Positions 54,801-63,400 of a stretch of DNA of 64,000 nucleotides are shown piece by piece (within the stretch, counting starts at the first letter, position 1; every line of letters starts with the position of its first letter). Source of the stretch: Fodinibius salsisoli. Its GTDB lineage: Bacteria > Bacteroidota > Rhodothermia > Balneolales > Balneolaceae. The stretch lies in contig NZ_JAGGJA010000001.1 of the NCBI RefSeq assembly GCF_026229185.1, positions 248,001 to 312,000 of the forward strand, in the 5' to 3' direction. The notes under the pieces were generated by a model that was not told the DNA's origin, ran no database searches, and was given only the letters and a program-made list of their open reading frames with translations. A program made the position numbers and the translations under genes.

Positions 54801-57800
54801 GTTTCCATCGTCGTCGGTATTGTTATCTGGCGTCGGATCATCTTCGTTCGGGGTCGCCGTGGCGACATTGTCAAAGGATCCTTCCTGCTCAATTGTAGCC
54901 GTCACATCAATCGTAGTCTCATCTCCGCTGGCCAGGGACGGAATAGTGCAGGGGAAACTGCTGCAGCCGCTACCCGATACATTAGCAATGCTCAGGTTCG
55001 TTGGCGTGTCCGTTACCTCGATCCCCGTCGCCTCTGAAGGACCCGTATTGGCTACCGTCAGGGTATAACTGATCTCTTGTCCCGCTACATACGAACCTTC
55101 CGTATCCAGGGTCTTGTCTATCGATACATCGGCCGAGGGATCAGCGTTGCCGCCGGTGCCGGGATCTTCATTATTGTTCGGATCCGGATCCGGCGTATCG
55201 GAGGTGACCGTGGCCGTATTCTGGAAATCTCCGGCTTCGTCAATGGTGGTCGTCACCGTAATCGTGGTCGAGCCGTCGGCCGCCAAGCTTGGGATCGTAC
55301 ACGGTAGCTCCGTACACGCACCCGAGACGTCCGTGATCGTCAGGTTCTCCGGAGTATCGGTCACGTCAATATTCGTGGCTTCCGAAGGACCGGCATTGGT
55401 TATCTTCAGCGTATAATTAACCTCTTGTCCTGCCGCATAGGGACCTTCCGTATCCAGGGTCTTAGTTATGGAAATATCAGACGAAGTCCCGGCCTCGCCG
55501 CCGTTTTCCGGATCGTCATCGTCGTTATCGCTGGGATCCGGATCATCGGTATCGGAGGTCACGGTAACACCATTCTGAAAGGGCCCTTCCGCGTCGATTG
55601 TAGCCGTTACGCTAAGCACCTGCTGATCGCCGCTGGTCACCGTCGGAATGATACACGGAAAGCTGCTGCAACCACCTCCGCTCACCTCCGTGATTGTCAG
55701 ATTTGTCGGCGTTTCGGTAATTTCTACATTTTGGGCATCCGAGGGACCCGCATTCGCAACCGTGACCGTGTACTGTACTTCCTGACCAGCGCTGTAGGGT
55801 CCGGCCGTATCCAACGTCTTGTCTATTGAGACATCCGCTGACGGATCGGCGGAACCGCCATCCGTGCTTGTATTATTATCTTCATTGGGATCGTTTTCTG
55901 TAGGCGTAGCAGTAACCTCATTATCAAAATCACCCTCCGCATCAACCGTCGCTGTTACCGAAATGGTCGTTTGGCTTCCCTCCGCCAAATTCGGGACGGT
56001 ACAGGGAAAGCTACTACAGCCGGAACCACTGACACCGGTAATCGTCAGATTCGTCGGATTTTCTTCCACCAAAATACCGGTCGCATCCGAAGGGCCATTA
56101 TTACTGAGCGTTATGGTGTAGGCTACTTCCTGCCCGGCATTGTATGGGCCCGCAGTGTCCAGCACCTTCGTAATCGCAACATCAGCAGAAGCATCGCCGC
56201 TATCGCCGTCGTTGTCCCTATTGTCATCCGGATTTGGATCCTCTTCACTTGGCGTAGCCGTTGCAGTGTTACCAAAGGCCCCTTCTTCCTGCACGGTACC
56301 TGTCACCGATATAGTCGTTGTGCTACTGTTAGCCAGGTTGGGAATGGTACAAGGAAAGGACGTGCATCCACTACCCGATACATTATCGATAGTCAGGTTT
56401 GTAGGTGTATCCGTAACCTCAATATTGGTTGCGTCGGAGGGACCATTATTCGTGATGGCAATTTGATAGTCAACGGACTGCCCGGCTACATACGGTCCGG
56501 ACGTATCCAAATTCTTTGTCAATGTTATATCTGCCTGCGGAACAGGATTTGGTGTAGACGTCCCCGTCTCATTGCCTGGATTGGGATCATCCTCATCGCC
56601 GGTAACCGACGCCGTATTTTCATAGTCGCCGTCAGCCAGTACTGTGGCTGTAATGTCAAGAGTGGCATTGGTCCCATCAGCCAAGGTGCCAATCGTCCAT
56701 GTGCCGCTTCCTGAATCATAGCTGCCCATGCTAGGTGTTGCGCTCACGAAGCTATAGCCGCTCGGCAGCTGGTCGATCACGCTGACGCCCGTCGCTTCCG
56801 AGGGACCCGCGTTGGTCGCCGTGATGGTAAAGATCACATCTTGACCCACATCCGGATTGGCATTGTTAACGGTCTTGGTCAACGACAAGTCTGCTTCGGG
56901 ATCTGCCGTGCCGCCATTCCCGGAACCGTCGGTATTATTATCCTCATTTGGATCATATTCATCCGCATTTGCTGTCGCCTCATTGTCAAAGGCCCCGGCC
57001 GCATCAATGGTAGCCGTTATATTGATGGTTGTTGAACCACCGCTGGCCAGGCTGGGGATGGTACAAGGAAAACTGCTACAGCCACTGCCCGATACGTTAT
57101 CCATGGTTAAATTAGTCGGCGTATCTTCCACTACAATATTTGTGGCCTGCGAGGGACCGTAGTTACTTATCTCCAGCGTGTACTGTATCTGCTGATCTAC
57201 TTTAAAAGGTCCATTTGTATCCAGGGTTTTGATCACTTCTACATCAGCTGAAGCACTGGGATTGGGTTCGCTGGTATCCTCATCATTATTGGGATCCGGA
57301 TCTTCCTGGTCGGAATTACTGACCGATGCCGTATTCTCATAAGGACCAGACGGCTCTACCGTAGCTGTAATATCTAACGTGACTGCAGCCCCGTTTGCTA
57401 CGGTTCCAATAGTCCAAATTCCGGTACCATCGCTATAATTGCCCTGGCTTGCCGTCGCACTAACAAAACTAAAACCAGAAGGCAATTGGTCTGTAATGCT
57501 CACATTCGTCGCCTCTGCCGTACCGTTATTGGTGACACTTACGGTAAAGATTACATCTTCGCCTACATTAGGTGTTGCATTGTCAACGGACTTACTCACC
57601 GCTAAATCTGCAACAGGAATGGGTTCTGTAACCTGATCCTCCTCCTCCACGGGATCTCCTGCAGGGTCATCCCCCGTTGCGGTGGCCGTATTCACCACTT
57701 CTTCGGCATCTACATCGGATGAAGTGACAGTATAGGTTCCGGTTAGTGTACAGCCATCACCGACATTAAGTGTTCCACACGATTCTGTATCGGGTGTTAA

Positions 57801-60062
57801 CATCGGATCGGTAATTGCTACATTCGCAAGCGTTACATTGCCCGAGTTCGTGGCCGTAATAGTATATTCCAGCTCACTACCCTCCACTATGGGCGAAGGC
57901 ACATTTGTCAATCCCTTCTCAACGGTCAGTTCCGGAGTTTGATCGGCTGTCACCGTTGCCTCGTCGGTTTCTCCAATCACTGTTCCGCCTGGATCCTCCC
58001 CAGAAGCTGTCGCTGTATTCGTAATTTCGCCATTATCCACGTCCTGCTGGGTGACTGTGTATTCAACCGGACCACAATCGGTGCTCTCGCCCGGCGCCAG
58101 GGTGGTTAAACTACAGGGCACTGTTCCGCCCAGCATAGGATCTTCCACCTCGATATTTTCCATCGTTACATTACCAGTGTTCATCACGGCAAAGCTGTAT
58201 TCAATGGTTTCGCCGGATGCTCCATACGTCACCGGATCTGTACTTTTGACCAAATCTAAAGCGGCATTCTGTTCAACTGTTACCATATAGTCATCACAGT
58301 GCTCCGCATCGGTGCAAGAGGGGCCGGGAGCAGGAGTATTTCCATCGTTAAAAGGATCGCGCCCACCGGCAATACTGGCATAGTTTGTTTGCTGACCAAT
58401 AGCATCTTCCGTAACCTGAACAGGCAGCTCTATTACCGATGTATCCCCAGCTTGGCCAGCCGCTTCTATGACTTCAGAAGTTTCACAAGTCACTTCCTGG
58501 CCCGCATAAGTACAACTCCAGCCATTAGTAGTATATGTGCCGGTCCAGTCGGGCTCAATACCGGTGGGTAACTGATCACGGACCGTTACTGGCTCTACTG
58601 GTGTATCAGGGAGATCACCGGTACCAACCGGACCGTTGTTGGTTACTGTCAAGTCATATCGGGCGTTTTGCTCCCCTACATCCCAGGTACCACCGGTAGC
58701 GTTACTGCTTTTAGTTACAGACAGCTCAGGAGCAGTAATCTCCATTACATGGTCCTCGGCCTCTCCATCACTGGCCGTTCCTGCTGGGCCAGTGATTTCT
58801 GTACTATTTGTGCTGAATCTCAGGCGTACATAACTGGTACCCGCCGTTAGATCTGAAGAGATCGTCCACGACAGGTTTGCCGTCCCTCCTGAACAGAGCG
58901 ATTCCGCACGTTCTGTCGGACTATCAAATGTTCCATTTCTATCAAAGTCAATCCAACCGGCTACCGAACCACTGCCTGTACAAGGGATAGTCTCTGACAA
59001 GGTTTCTCCTTCCTGAAGGACCGTAATGGTGTAGTTATCGGGCCAGGCATCTTCTTCGCTATTACCATTATCATCAGTCGCAGCATTGGTATCATAGTCC
59101 TGCTCAAGCTCTGTATCGGGTCCCTGACTACCAACGAAATTATCCATCGAAGGTGCCAGACCACCTGGTTGATAACCGGAATCATTTAGATCATACTGAT
59201 TTCCATCCGCCGGCAAATTATCATCTTGGAATTGTAAATCATTAACCAAATGCATAGCATCTCCATAACTGGCCGGTGCATCCCCGAAATCCGCATATGG
59301 CACCAATAGACCAATGGCGATGGCTGTTGTCCCTCCACCCTCAATGCTAAAGTCCATGCTTATACTGTTACTGGGGTTGGTAAAAGATAGAAAAGTTACG
59401 GCGGCTGTTTCATCATCTGTGCCAGGGCCGAAACGGATAGTTTGCAGGCTTCCATTATTAGTTTTTACTGCATTATAGACTCCTGCACCAGGATTTTGTG
59501 CCATCTCTACTACATTCCAGGTACCTTCGGCCGTCGCCTCCACATATTCGGTACCAGTATTAATCGCCTCTGCATCAGCCATAACCAGCCCCTTAAGGTT
59601 ATAAGCCTGCCCGCCTAATGTTGCGGTACACCCAATCGTAAAATCGGCAACTCCACCTGATCGACTAATCCCATTAATTAATTGATTATTTCCACCAGTA
59701 CCTCCAATATTATACAAATCATCCAATATGTCACCTTGCCAATCACCAGGACGGTAACTTTGTAATTGAGGAGTCCCCCCACCTGAATGTGAAACGGCGT
59801 CGATACTACATTGAATGTTCAGCTGTGATCCTCCTGCTACCTGAATACTCGCTGAGGATAAAGAACCTACATTCAAGGGCTGATTGGGCGTTCCATTTTC
59901 ACCTCCTCCCCATGTTAGCCAGAGAACCTGGTCACGATAGGGGCTGCTGCCCCCTGTGGCATATTGTGCATGGGCAATGCTTCCCAGCAACATGAATAAG
60001 CAGAAAAGTAGAAATGCCTTAAAAGCCTGTTTATGATCGTAGGCAGTTGAATATATATGCAT
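48876..60062 (-). CDS. Giant secreted DUF11-repeat protein with GEVED and C-terminal OmpA domains
   Basis: This 3728-residue protein has a signal peptide (about 1-32, ending IAHAQ) and a beta-rich N-terminal domain (to about 270). A GEVED domain comes next (GSVAGWIDFDRNGTFDSP, AEDHVMEI at its end), then about 23 DUF11-type beta-sandwich units of 115-120 residues. Sixteen have the opening ADVSxxKTLxTxGPY. Late in the chain a divergent DUF11 unit is followed by a non-repeat segment with VFRDHDRDGWQD and one last unit. An OmpA-like domain starts near residue 3439 and keeps the peptidoglycan-binding residues (AGHTDHDLGHDYNQDLSERRAEA). A second OmpA-like domain follows near 3583-3670. Acidic Asp/Asn-rich linkers join the units and could bind calcium. 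Type IX secretion signals are absent. Surface adhesion is the likely role, by family. Confidence 0.85.
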   Translation of the reverse strand: MHIYSTAYDHKQAFKAFLLFCLFMLLGSIAHAQYATGGSSPYRDQVLWLTWGGGENGTPNQPLNVGSLSSASIQVAGGSQLNIQCSIDAVSHSGGGTPQLQSYRPGDWQGDILDDLYNIGGTGGNNQLINGISRSGGVADFTIGCTATLGGQAYNLKGLVMADAEAINTGTEYVEATAEGTWNVVEMAQNPGAGVYNAVKTNNGSLQTIRFGPGTDDETAAVTFLSFTNPSNSISMDFSIEGGGTTAIAIGLLVPYADFGDAPASYGDAMHLVNDLQFQDDNLPADGNQYDLNDSGYQPGGLAPSMDNFVGSQGPDTELEQDYDTNAATDDNGNSEEDAWPDNYTITVLQEGETLSETIPCTGSGSVAGWIDFDRNGTFDSPTERAESLCSGGTANLSWTISSDLTAGTSYVRLRFSTNSTEITGPAGTASDGEAEDHVMEITAPELSVTKSSNATGGTWDVGEQNARYDLTVTNNGPVGTGDLPDTPVEPVTVRDQLPTGIEPDWTGTYTTNGWSCTYAGQEVTCETSEVIEAAGQAGDTSVIELPVQVTEDAIGQQTNYASIAGGRDPFNDGNTPAPGPSCTDAEHCDDYMVTVEQNAALDLVKSTDPVTYGASGETIEYSFAVMNTGNVTMENIEVEDPMLGGTVPCSLTTLAPGESTDCGPVEYTVTQQDVDNGEITNTATASGEDPGGTVIGETDEATVTADQTPELTVEKGLTNVPSPIVEGSELEYTITATNSGNVTLANVAITDPMLTPDTESCGTLNVGDGCTLTGTYTVTSSDVDAEEVVNTATATGDDPAGDPVEEEDQVTEPIPVADLAVSKSVDNATPNVGEDVIFTVSVTNNGTAEATNVSITDQLPSGFSFVSATASQGNYSDGTGIWTIGTVANGAAVTLDITATVEPSGPYENTASVSNSDQEDPDPNNDEDTSEPNPSASADVEVIKTLDTNGPFKVDQQIQYTLEISNYGPSQATNIVVEDTPTNLTMDNVSGSGCSSFPCTIPSLASGGSTTINITATIDAAGAFDNEATANADEYDPNEDNNTDGSGNGGTADPEADLSLTKTVNNANPDVGQDVIFTITATNAGPSEATGVSVIDQLPSGYSFVSATPSMGSYDSGSGTWTIGTLADGTNATLDITATVLADGDYENTASVTGDEDDPNPGNETGTSTPNPVPQADITLTKNLDTSGPYVAGQSVDYQIAITNNGPSDATNIEVTDTPTNLTIDNVSGSGCTSFPCTIPNLANSSTTTISVTGTVQEEGAFGNTATATPSEEDPNPDDNRDNDGDSGDASADVAITKVLDTAGPYNAGQEVAYTITLSNNGPSDATGILVEENPTNLTITGVSGSGCSSFPCTVPNLAEGSQTTISVTATVDAEGDFDNEVTATPTENDPNEDNNTSTDGGSADPSADVSIDKTLDTAGPYSAGQEVQYTVTVANAGPSDAQNVEITETPTNLTITEVSGGGCSSFPCIIPTVTSGDQQVLSVTATIDAEGPFQNGVTVTSDTDDPDPSDNDDDDPENGGEAGTSSDISITKTLDTEGPYAAGQEVNYTLKITNAGPSEATNIDVTDTPENLTITDVSGACTELPCTIPSLAADGSTTITVTTTIDEAGDFQNTATVTSDTPDPDPNNNEDPGTGGNADPSADVSIDKTLDTEGSYVAGQEISYTLTVANTGPSEATGIEVTDTPTNLSIANVSGSGCSSFPCTIPSLASGDETTIDVTATIEQEGSFDNVATATPNEDDPTPDNNTDDDGNGGSADPSADVALTKTLVTDGPYNAGETVTFEILISNAGPSEATSINVTDTPTNIIIDNVSGACTTLPCTIPSLASGDETTMTVQATIDEAGSFRNTATATPSENDPNPGNNTGSDGDSGDLLADLSLTKTLDTPGPYVDGEEVQYTITVSNAGPSEATGALVIDTPTNLTVNNVSGACSSLPCDLSSIPASDQREITLLATIDTPGSFDNTATINAAQDDPTPENNTDNDGSSGSALVDVSVDKTLDTPGSYVDGQQVRYTLDISNDGPSEATNIEVTDTPTNLSIDNVSGACTTLPCTIASLASGAKTSVTVMATIDSPGAFDNTVTVTPAEEDSEPSNNTDDTENGGSADASADLSMSKSVDNATPDVGKQVTFTLSISNAGPSEATGVTVTDQLPSGYDFVGAQATAGSYDESSGIWTVGSLADGANASLDLTATVLDDGDYANTTTVDSDTPDPDPNDNTGGSTPNPNPSADVAVTKTLNTGGPYAAGQQVDYTIAINNNGPSEATGIEVTDTPTNLTITNVSGSGCSSFPCTIPSLASGNETSITVTATINSAGSFGNTATATPNEDDPNPENNTGRDGDSGQQSADVALTKTLVTPAPYVDGQQIEYTLTISNSGPSEATGVLVEDTPTNLSIDNVSGACTTLPCTIASIPDGEERQVTVMATIEESGAFDNKATATPTEDDPDPSDNTDGDPENGGSANASADLSVNKTLITTGPYSAGQQIEYELVVSNDGPSAVKEIEITESPTNLTITNVSGAGCSNFPCTITSLAADGQTTVTITATIDEEGAFNNSVTVTSSVDDPNPSDNTDDDPENGGSANASVDVSLDKILSTSGPYKVDQKVRYTLFIANDGPSEATDIVITDTPENLTIVGVSGTDCSSFPCTIPSLSAGGQTSINVTATIDASGDFNNTATATPSENDGDNSDNTDSDGGTANTLADVSIAKSLQTAGPYKAGQEVSYRLVVDNEGPSVARDVEITDTPQNLTITGVVGACSELPCTISSLAVGAQTTIDVTATIDGGGQFDNIATAESESIEDPELTNNTDDDQNNSGTAQKLTDVSVKKTLETEGPYVAGQQLEYVITVTNNGPSEATGVVVEDTPTNLRIDEASGAGCSSFPCTIPSLPAEDQANITVLATIQAAGSFDNTASANGAEEDTDLENNNDAVSATAQAPELRITKQAQNLTARAGGFVPYTVTIDNLSEVPVKGVQLVDTPPPGLSYVEQSLGVTDMDNAGLVEGLRPLRIGQIDVPAGGQATVSYVMRVGATALPGALRNVAYAARNGSPVSGEDEASVMLEGDPMMDETRVLGTVFRDHDRDGWQDKATATDLHAQGGFTPDAYVPGSTAIDRGTGPEAVPDGSAPLLKGLELGDLGGRESVGAEPAEIVIRQRLRTPDLTGDFSLTSDEGTQLRMDGSGVISRDPKGALKRGANSQRLEVERTLNELDNGEYELIYRISNAGYSDWGLPGARLATPRGLMIETDGYGRYHIEAIQVDSWRRGRNYVVKVDGSSLPRSSTYTTENPLVRRVTQGLPVRFDFGIWWPSADVSITKTLVADSSYHPGQQVTYRLTVANDGPTVAEGIRLSDRSDNLKMTDVRGAGCDTLPCVLPGPLAPGQQRQLMVKVRIDTAGAFTNTATAWAEQPDPAPDNNKDRVRAVATADTVTPPAPVPPPPCAGAEVLPKAVHFETDQATIISTSAQLLDQLAVFLADRPECTLQIAGHTDHDLGHDYNQDLSERRAEAIAAYLKEAGVPAERITYTGASYDNPAVEEKDVLDKAQNRRTSFTLQPGDSAAMLLPQIEDLQVDPEPRAWDYVFDFRHNAVPTRLHFPAGSAELNFVSEYIVQRISLALAEYSDVTVRFGIPASSDAGLNERRKETLQQTLAESGLSTDRYRIAASGASSGPVRISYTPDDNLILVGQADDVRLAGDERYRPLLQKALRLLEGRRDSPLLGNPPTGVLRTAGSASGQAD
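51240..57620 (-). repeat. Tandem block of 18 DUF11 units of about 350 bases
   Basis: Within the giant gene, 18 adjacent units recur with a period of about 350 bases. Two types alternate unevenly. Fifteen units carry C-x4-C (CSSFPC or CTTLPC class) and the text TPTNL with small changes; three units (starting near 57610, 56900 and 53740) lack the cysteines and instead have QLPSGYxFV and SVDNATPDVG-like openings. Every unit ends in an acidic DPNPxxNxDxD-type linker. Sequence similarity between neighbours is high enough that unequal crossing-over could change the copy number. Confidence 0.8.
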
Positions 60063-60444
60063 GCCTGTAGTATGATAGTTGTTAGGTAATAATGGCTATC
60101 TATAAAGAGGGTCTATCTTGATATATCCTTATCAATTAGATTGCGCTAATGTCTGATAAACACAGACTCAACGCTCTAATCTGAAAGGATACTCCAATGA
60201 TGATGTCCCATAAAAAGATGAGATGATAATCCGTTATAACTTTAAATATTATCTCATCTTTGACCCGATCACCCAATCACTTGAATGATCAGTGCGAATG
60301 TAGCCTGTTGTGCCCCAAAGGTGTTTGAACTTATTTGTAGTAATATTTGAAACTATATGTTATTTTAGCACCTTTTGATTAAAACCCGTGTTATTTAATT
60401 AACAGGATAGTATTCATTTCTTTTTGGAAGCCTACTAACTATTC
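60063..60444. other. 382-base divergent promoter region
   Basis: This gap drives the giant DUF11 gene leftward and the hybrid sensor rightward. It is AT-rich, unlike the gene to its left. A long inverted repeat sits at 60214-60261. No RNA gene is seen. A TAATATTTG sequence near 60345 resembles the Bacteroidota -7 box, but a -33 partner is not clear. Confidence 0.5.
60214..60261. promoter_or_regulatory. 11-bp inverted repeat in the divergent promoter region
   Basis: AAAGATGAGAT (60214-60224) and ATCTCATCTTT (60251-60261) are perfect complements with a 26-base centre that adds a partial GATAAT/ATTAT extension. In the leader of the giant gene it could form a hairpin, or act as a dimer binding site for a regulator such as the adjacent hybrid sensor. 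Neither is shown. Confidence 0.4.
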
Positions 60445-63400
60445 ATGATGAAGTGGATTCGTTACATCGTTTTTTCTTTCTTCTTGGGTCTGACTCTTTC
60501 TTCTTTTACGGAAGTTTATGCACAATCTCTGCCTGATATCGAAGGACTTCAGCCCTTCATCCGTACCTTTCAACCGTCTGACTATCAGGCCCGTCCACAA
60601 AACTGGGATGTAGTCCAGGACCCCGACGGACTGATCTATGCTGCCAATACGGGTGGAGTTTTACAATACGACGGCTACCGGTGGGAGAAGATATCAATGC
60701 CTAAGCATAATGTTGTCAGGCAGGTGGAGTTCTATCGTGATACGCTATTTGTGGGCGGCAGAGGTACCTGGGGTTACATTAAAAAGGACTCGACCGGGCA
60801 GGCGACCTACATTCCATTGGTTAAAAAAACCGAAGAAGCGGGCATCAGAGTCGATAAAATAAGGATGATGGCAAGCACCCCTAAAGGGCTTTATTTTAAC
60901 ACTGGAGCTCGTCTCCTGCGATGGTACCAGGGAAAGATCTATCCATTTCCCGACTCTTTGAAGATTAAAAGAATGTTCAAAGTGCCAAACAAAGGGTTGT
61001 TGGCCTTTCTCCAGAATGGAAAAATTATGGCCATTAACGGGCAAGAGATTAATCCTGTTTACACAGGAACAGCCCTAAAAAAAAGGGGTGTCAGGAACGC
61101 CTATGATATTGGAGGCAGCCGCCTGGCGCTTTTTACTCTTAATGGCACCTATATTTTACAAAACAACCGCGTTACTCCGTGGATCACAGAAGCCCAGAGT
61201 TTGATTAAGGAGACCAAGATTACTCATACCAAACGCCTTCCCGGTGGTAACTTTGCATTAGCCACAAGAAAAGGGCTTATTGTTATTTCCCCTTCCGGCC
61301 ATTTGATTGCCAATATAAACAAAGCGAACGGTCTGCCAACGGATTTTATCATAAACATTTTCGTTGACCAAGCGGAGAATGTATGGCTTTCAATGAACAA
61401 CGGCTTAGCTGTTATGAATCTAAATTCTCCGGTCAGCCATTTTGCAAAAGATACGTTTGCAGGTAGAGTTAACGACATTGCTTTCTACAACCATCACCTG
61501 TATATCGCCACCACACAAAATGCCTATAAACTCATCTCATCCAAACACCAAGCAATATTTAAAAGGCTACATCAAACGAATAATCAATGCTGGTCGCTGC
61601 TTCCTACCCGCCAGGAATTATTCCTGAACTGTACACGCAACATCCAGTTGATAAAAAATAACAGCAACCACTCCCGGGAGATTTTAATTCGCCGTCCTGC
61701 ATACGGCTTAACAACACCGTCTCAATATGATTCAACAACCATATATGCCCACTCTAATAACGGGTTATTCCCGATTCATCTGGTAGACGGGCAATGGGAA
61801 GCCGGAAAATTTCTCTACAGGGGACGGTTTGGCTCAACCTATGTTATAGGGAAGAACGAGCTTATCACAAGGTCAGCAAGAAAAGGGGTATTACGTATTA
61901 AAATGGCCAAAGATACCGTTATTACACAACCCTTTGCCGAACAAAAAGTATCTCCGTCAAGCAGAATAAGGATTTACAAAATGGGGCGCTTGTTTGCGTT
62001 CCCAACGGATACCAGTCTCGTCTGGTTCAAAGTTAAGAAAAAGGGAATTCAGATTGTGCCCGATCCGGTTCCGAACCTGGCTCTCAAAAGAGTTCAGCCT
62101 CTGGATAGCACAACGGCCTGGGGTTGGGATGGCAAAACTTTCTTTAAGTTAACAAAAGACAATACGGGTTGGCACGGAGAACCCCTCAATACCGGAATAT
62201 ACCATCCATATAACCTGGATGGGATATTTCCAACCAAAGAGCATGGTTTATGGATCAGCGGTGATGGCAAGCTCGTTCATATTCGGACGAAAAAGCCTGC
62301 AGGTAAAGTTGAACCACCCCAAACACCCGTCGTCCGAAGTATTACAGGCATAAACGGAAAGCCTGTCCCCTTTAATAAAAGTAAGGGAGCGGTCGTTGGG
62401 AACCAATTTAAGGGATTTCGGATAAACTATTCATCCTTGCCTTATTTATCATCAGATAGAGTACAATATCAGACGCGGCTGACGGGATTTAGTGACCAAT
62501 GGTCTCCCTGGACCCAAGAGCCCTTTGTGAATTACAGCAACCTTTCTCCCGGTGATCATACCCTACATGTACGTGCCAGAAATCAGGCTAACCTTATTAG
62601 TCCTACAGCCACTTTACAACTGTATATTGAGCCCCACTGGTATCAAACCTGGTGGGCCAGGCTGATATTTTCAGTCATACTGCTAATGATCCTTGCAGGG
62701 GTTATTTATTTGATCACCAATCGTTATCGCTTGCAAAACTACCGGCTCCGGCGTCGTGTGGCTGAGCGGACAAGGGAACTTTCCCTCAGCAGAGATAAGA
62801 TTTCCCGGCAGGCCAACCGGCTGGAGGAACTTAACCAGCTCAGAACACAGTTTTATACAAATATTAGTCATGAACTGCGAACACCTCTGACCCTTATTGC
62901 CGGGCCCATTAAACATATTTTAACCGATAATATCCGGGATCCCCAAAAAATACGGACAACGCTTAAATCTACACTGCAAAACAGCCAGCGCCTGCACCGC
63001 CTGGTGACCCAGCTGCTTGATTTAGAAAAAACAGATTCTGACAATCTAAACATCCATGTTTCCAAGAATGATCTGACTGATTTTATCAGGAAAGTGATGA
63101 GCTCTTTTGAATCGTTTGCTGATAGCAGGGAGATAACATTAACGGCAAACCTCCCGGATCATCCCTGTTATATCTATTACGACGCCGAACAGCTCGAAAA
63201 AGTGCTGACAAATTTACTATCCAATGCAATAAAATTCACCTCCGAAGGTGGAAAAGTATCAGTTACATTAATGAAGAACGACGATACGGTTGCCATTGAA
63301 GTAAAAGACAACGGGATTGGAATAAATGAAGAGGACCTGGATCACATATTTAGTCGTTTTTACCAGGTTGACTCCTCGATGACGCGAGAGGAAGGCATAG

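Noticed and set aside
50796-56714. Many long open frames on the forward strand inside the giant gene, up to about 270 codons (for example 50796-51617 and 52642-53313).
   Set aside because: They are antisense to a coherent 3728-residue frame, repeat with the same period as the DUF11 units, and show no recognisable domain.
51240-57620. Regular repeats considered as a CRISPR array.
   Set aside because: The period is about 350 bases and the units are in-frame protein repeats, not short direct repeats with unique spacers.
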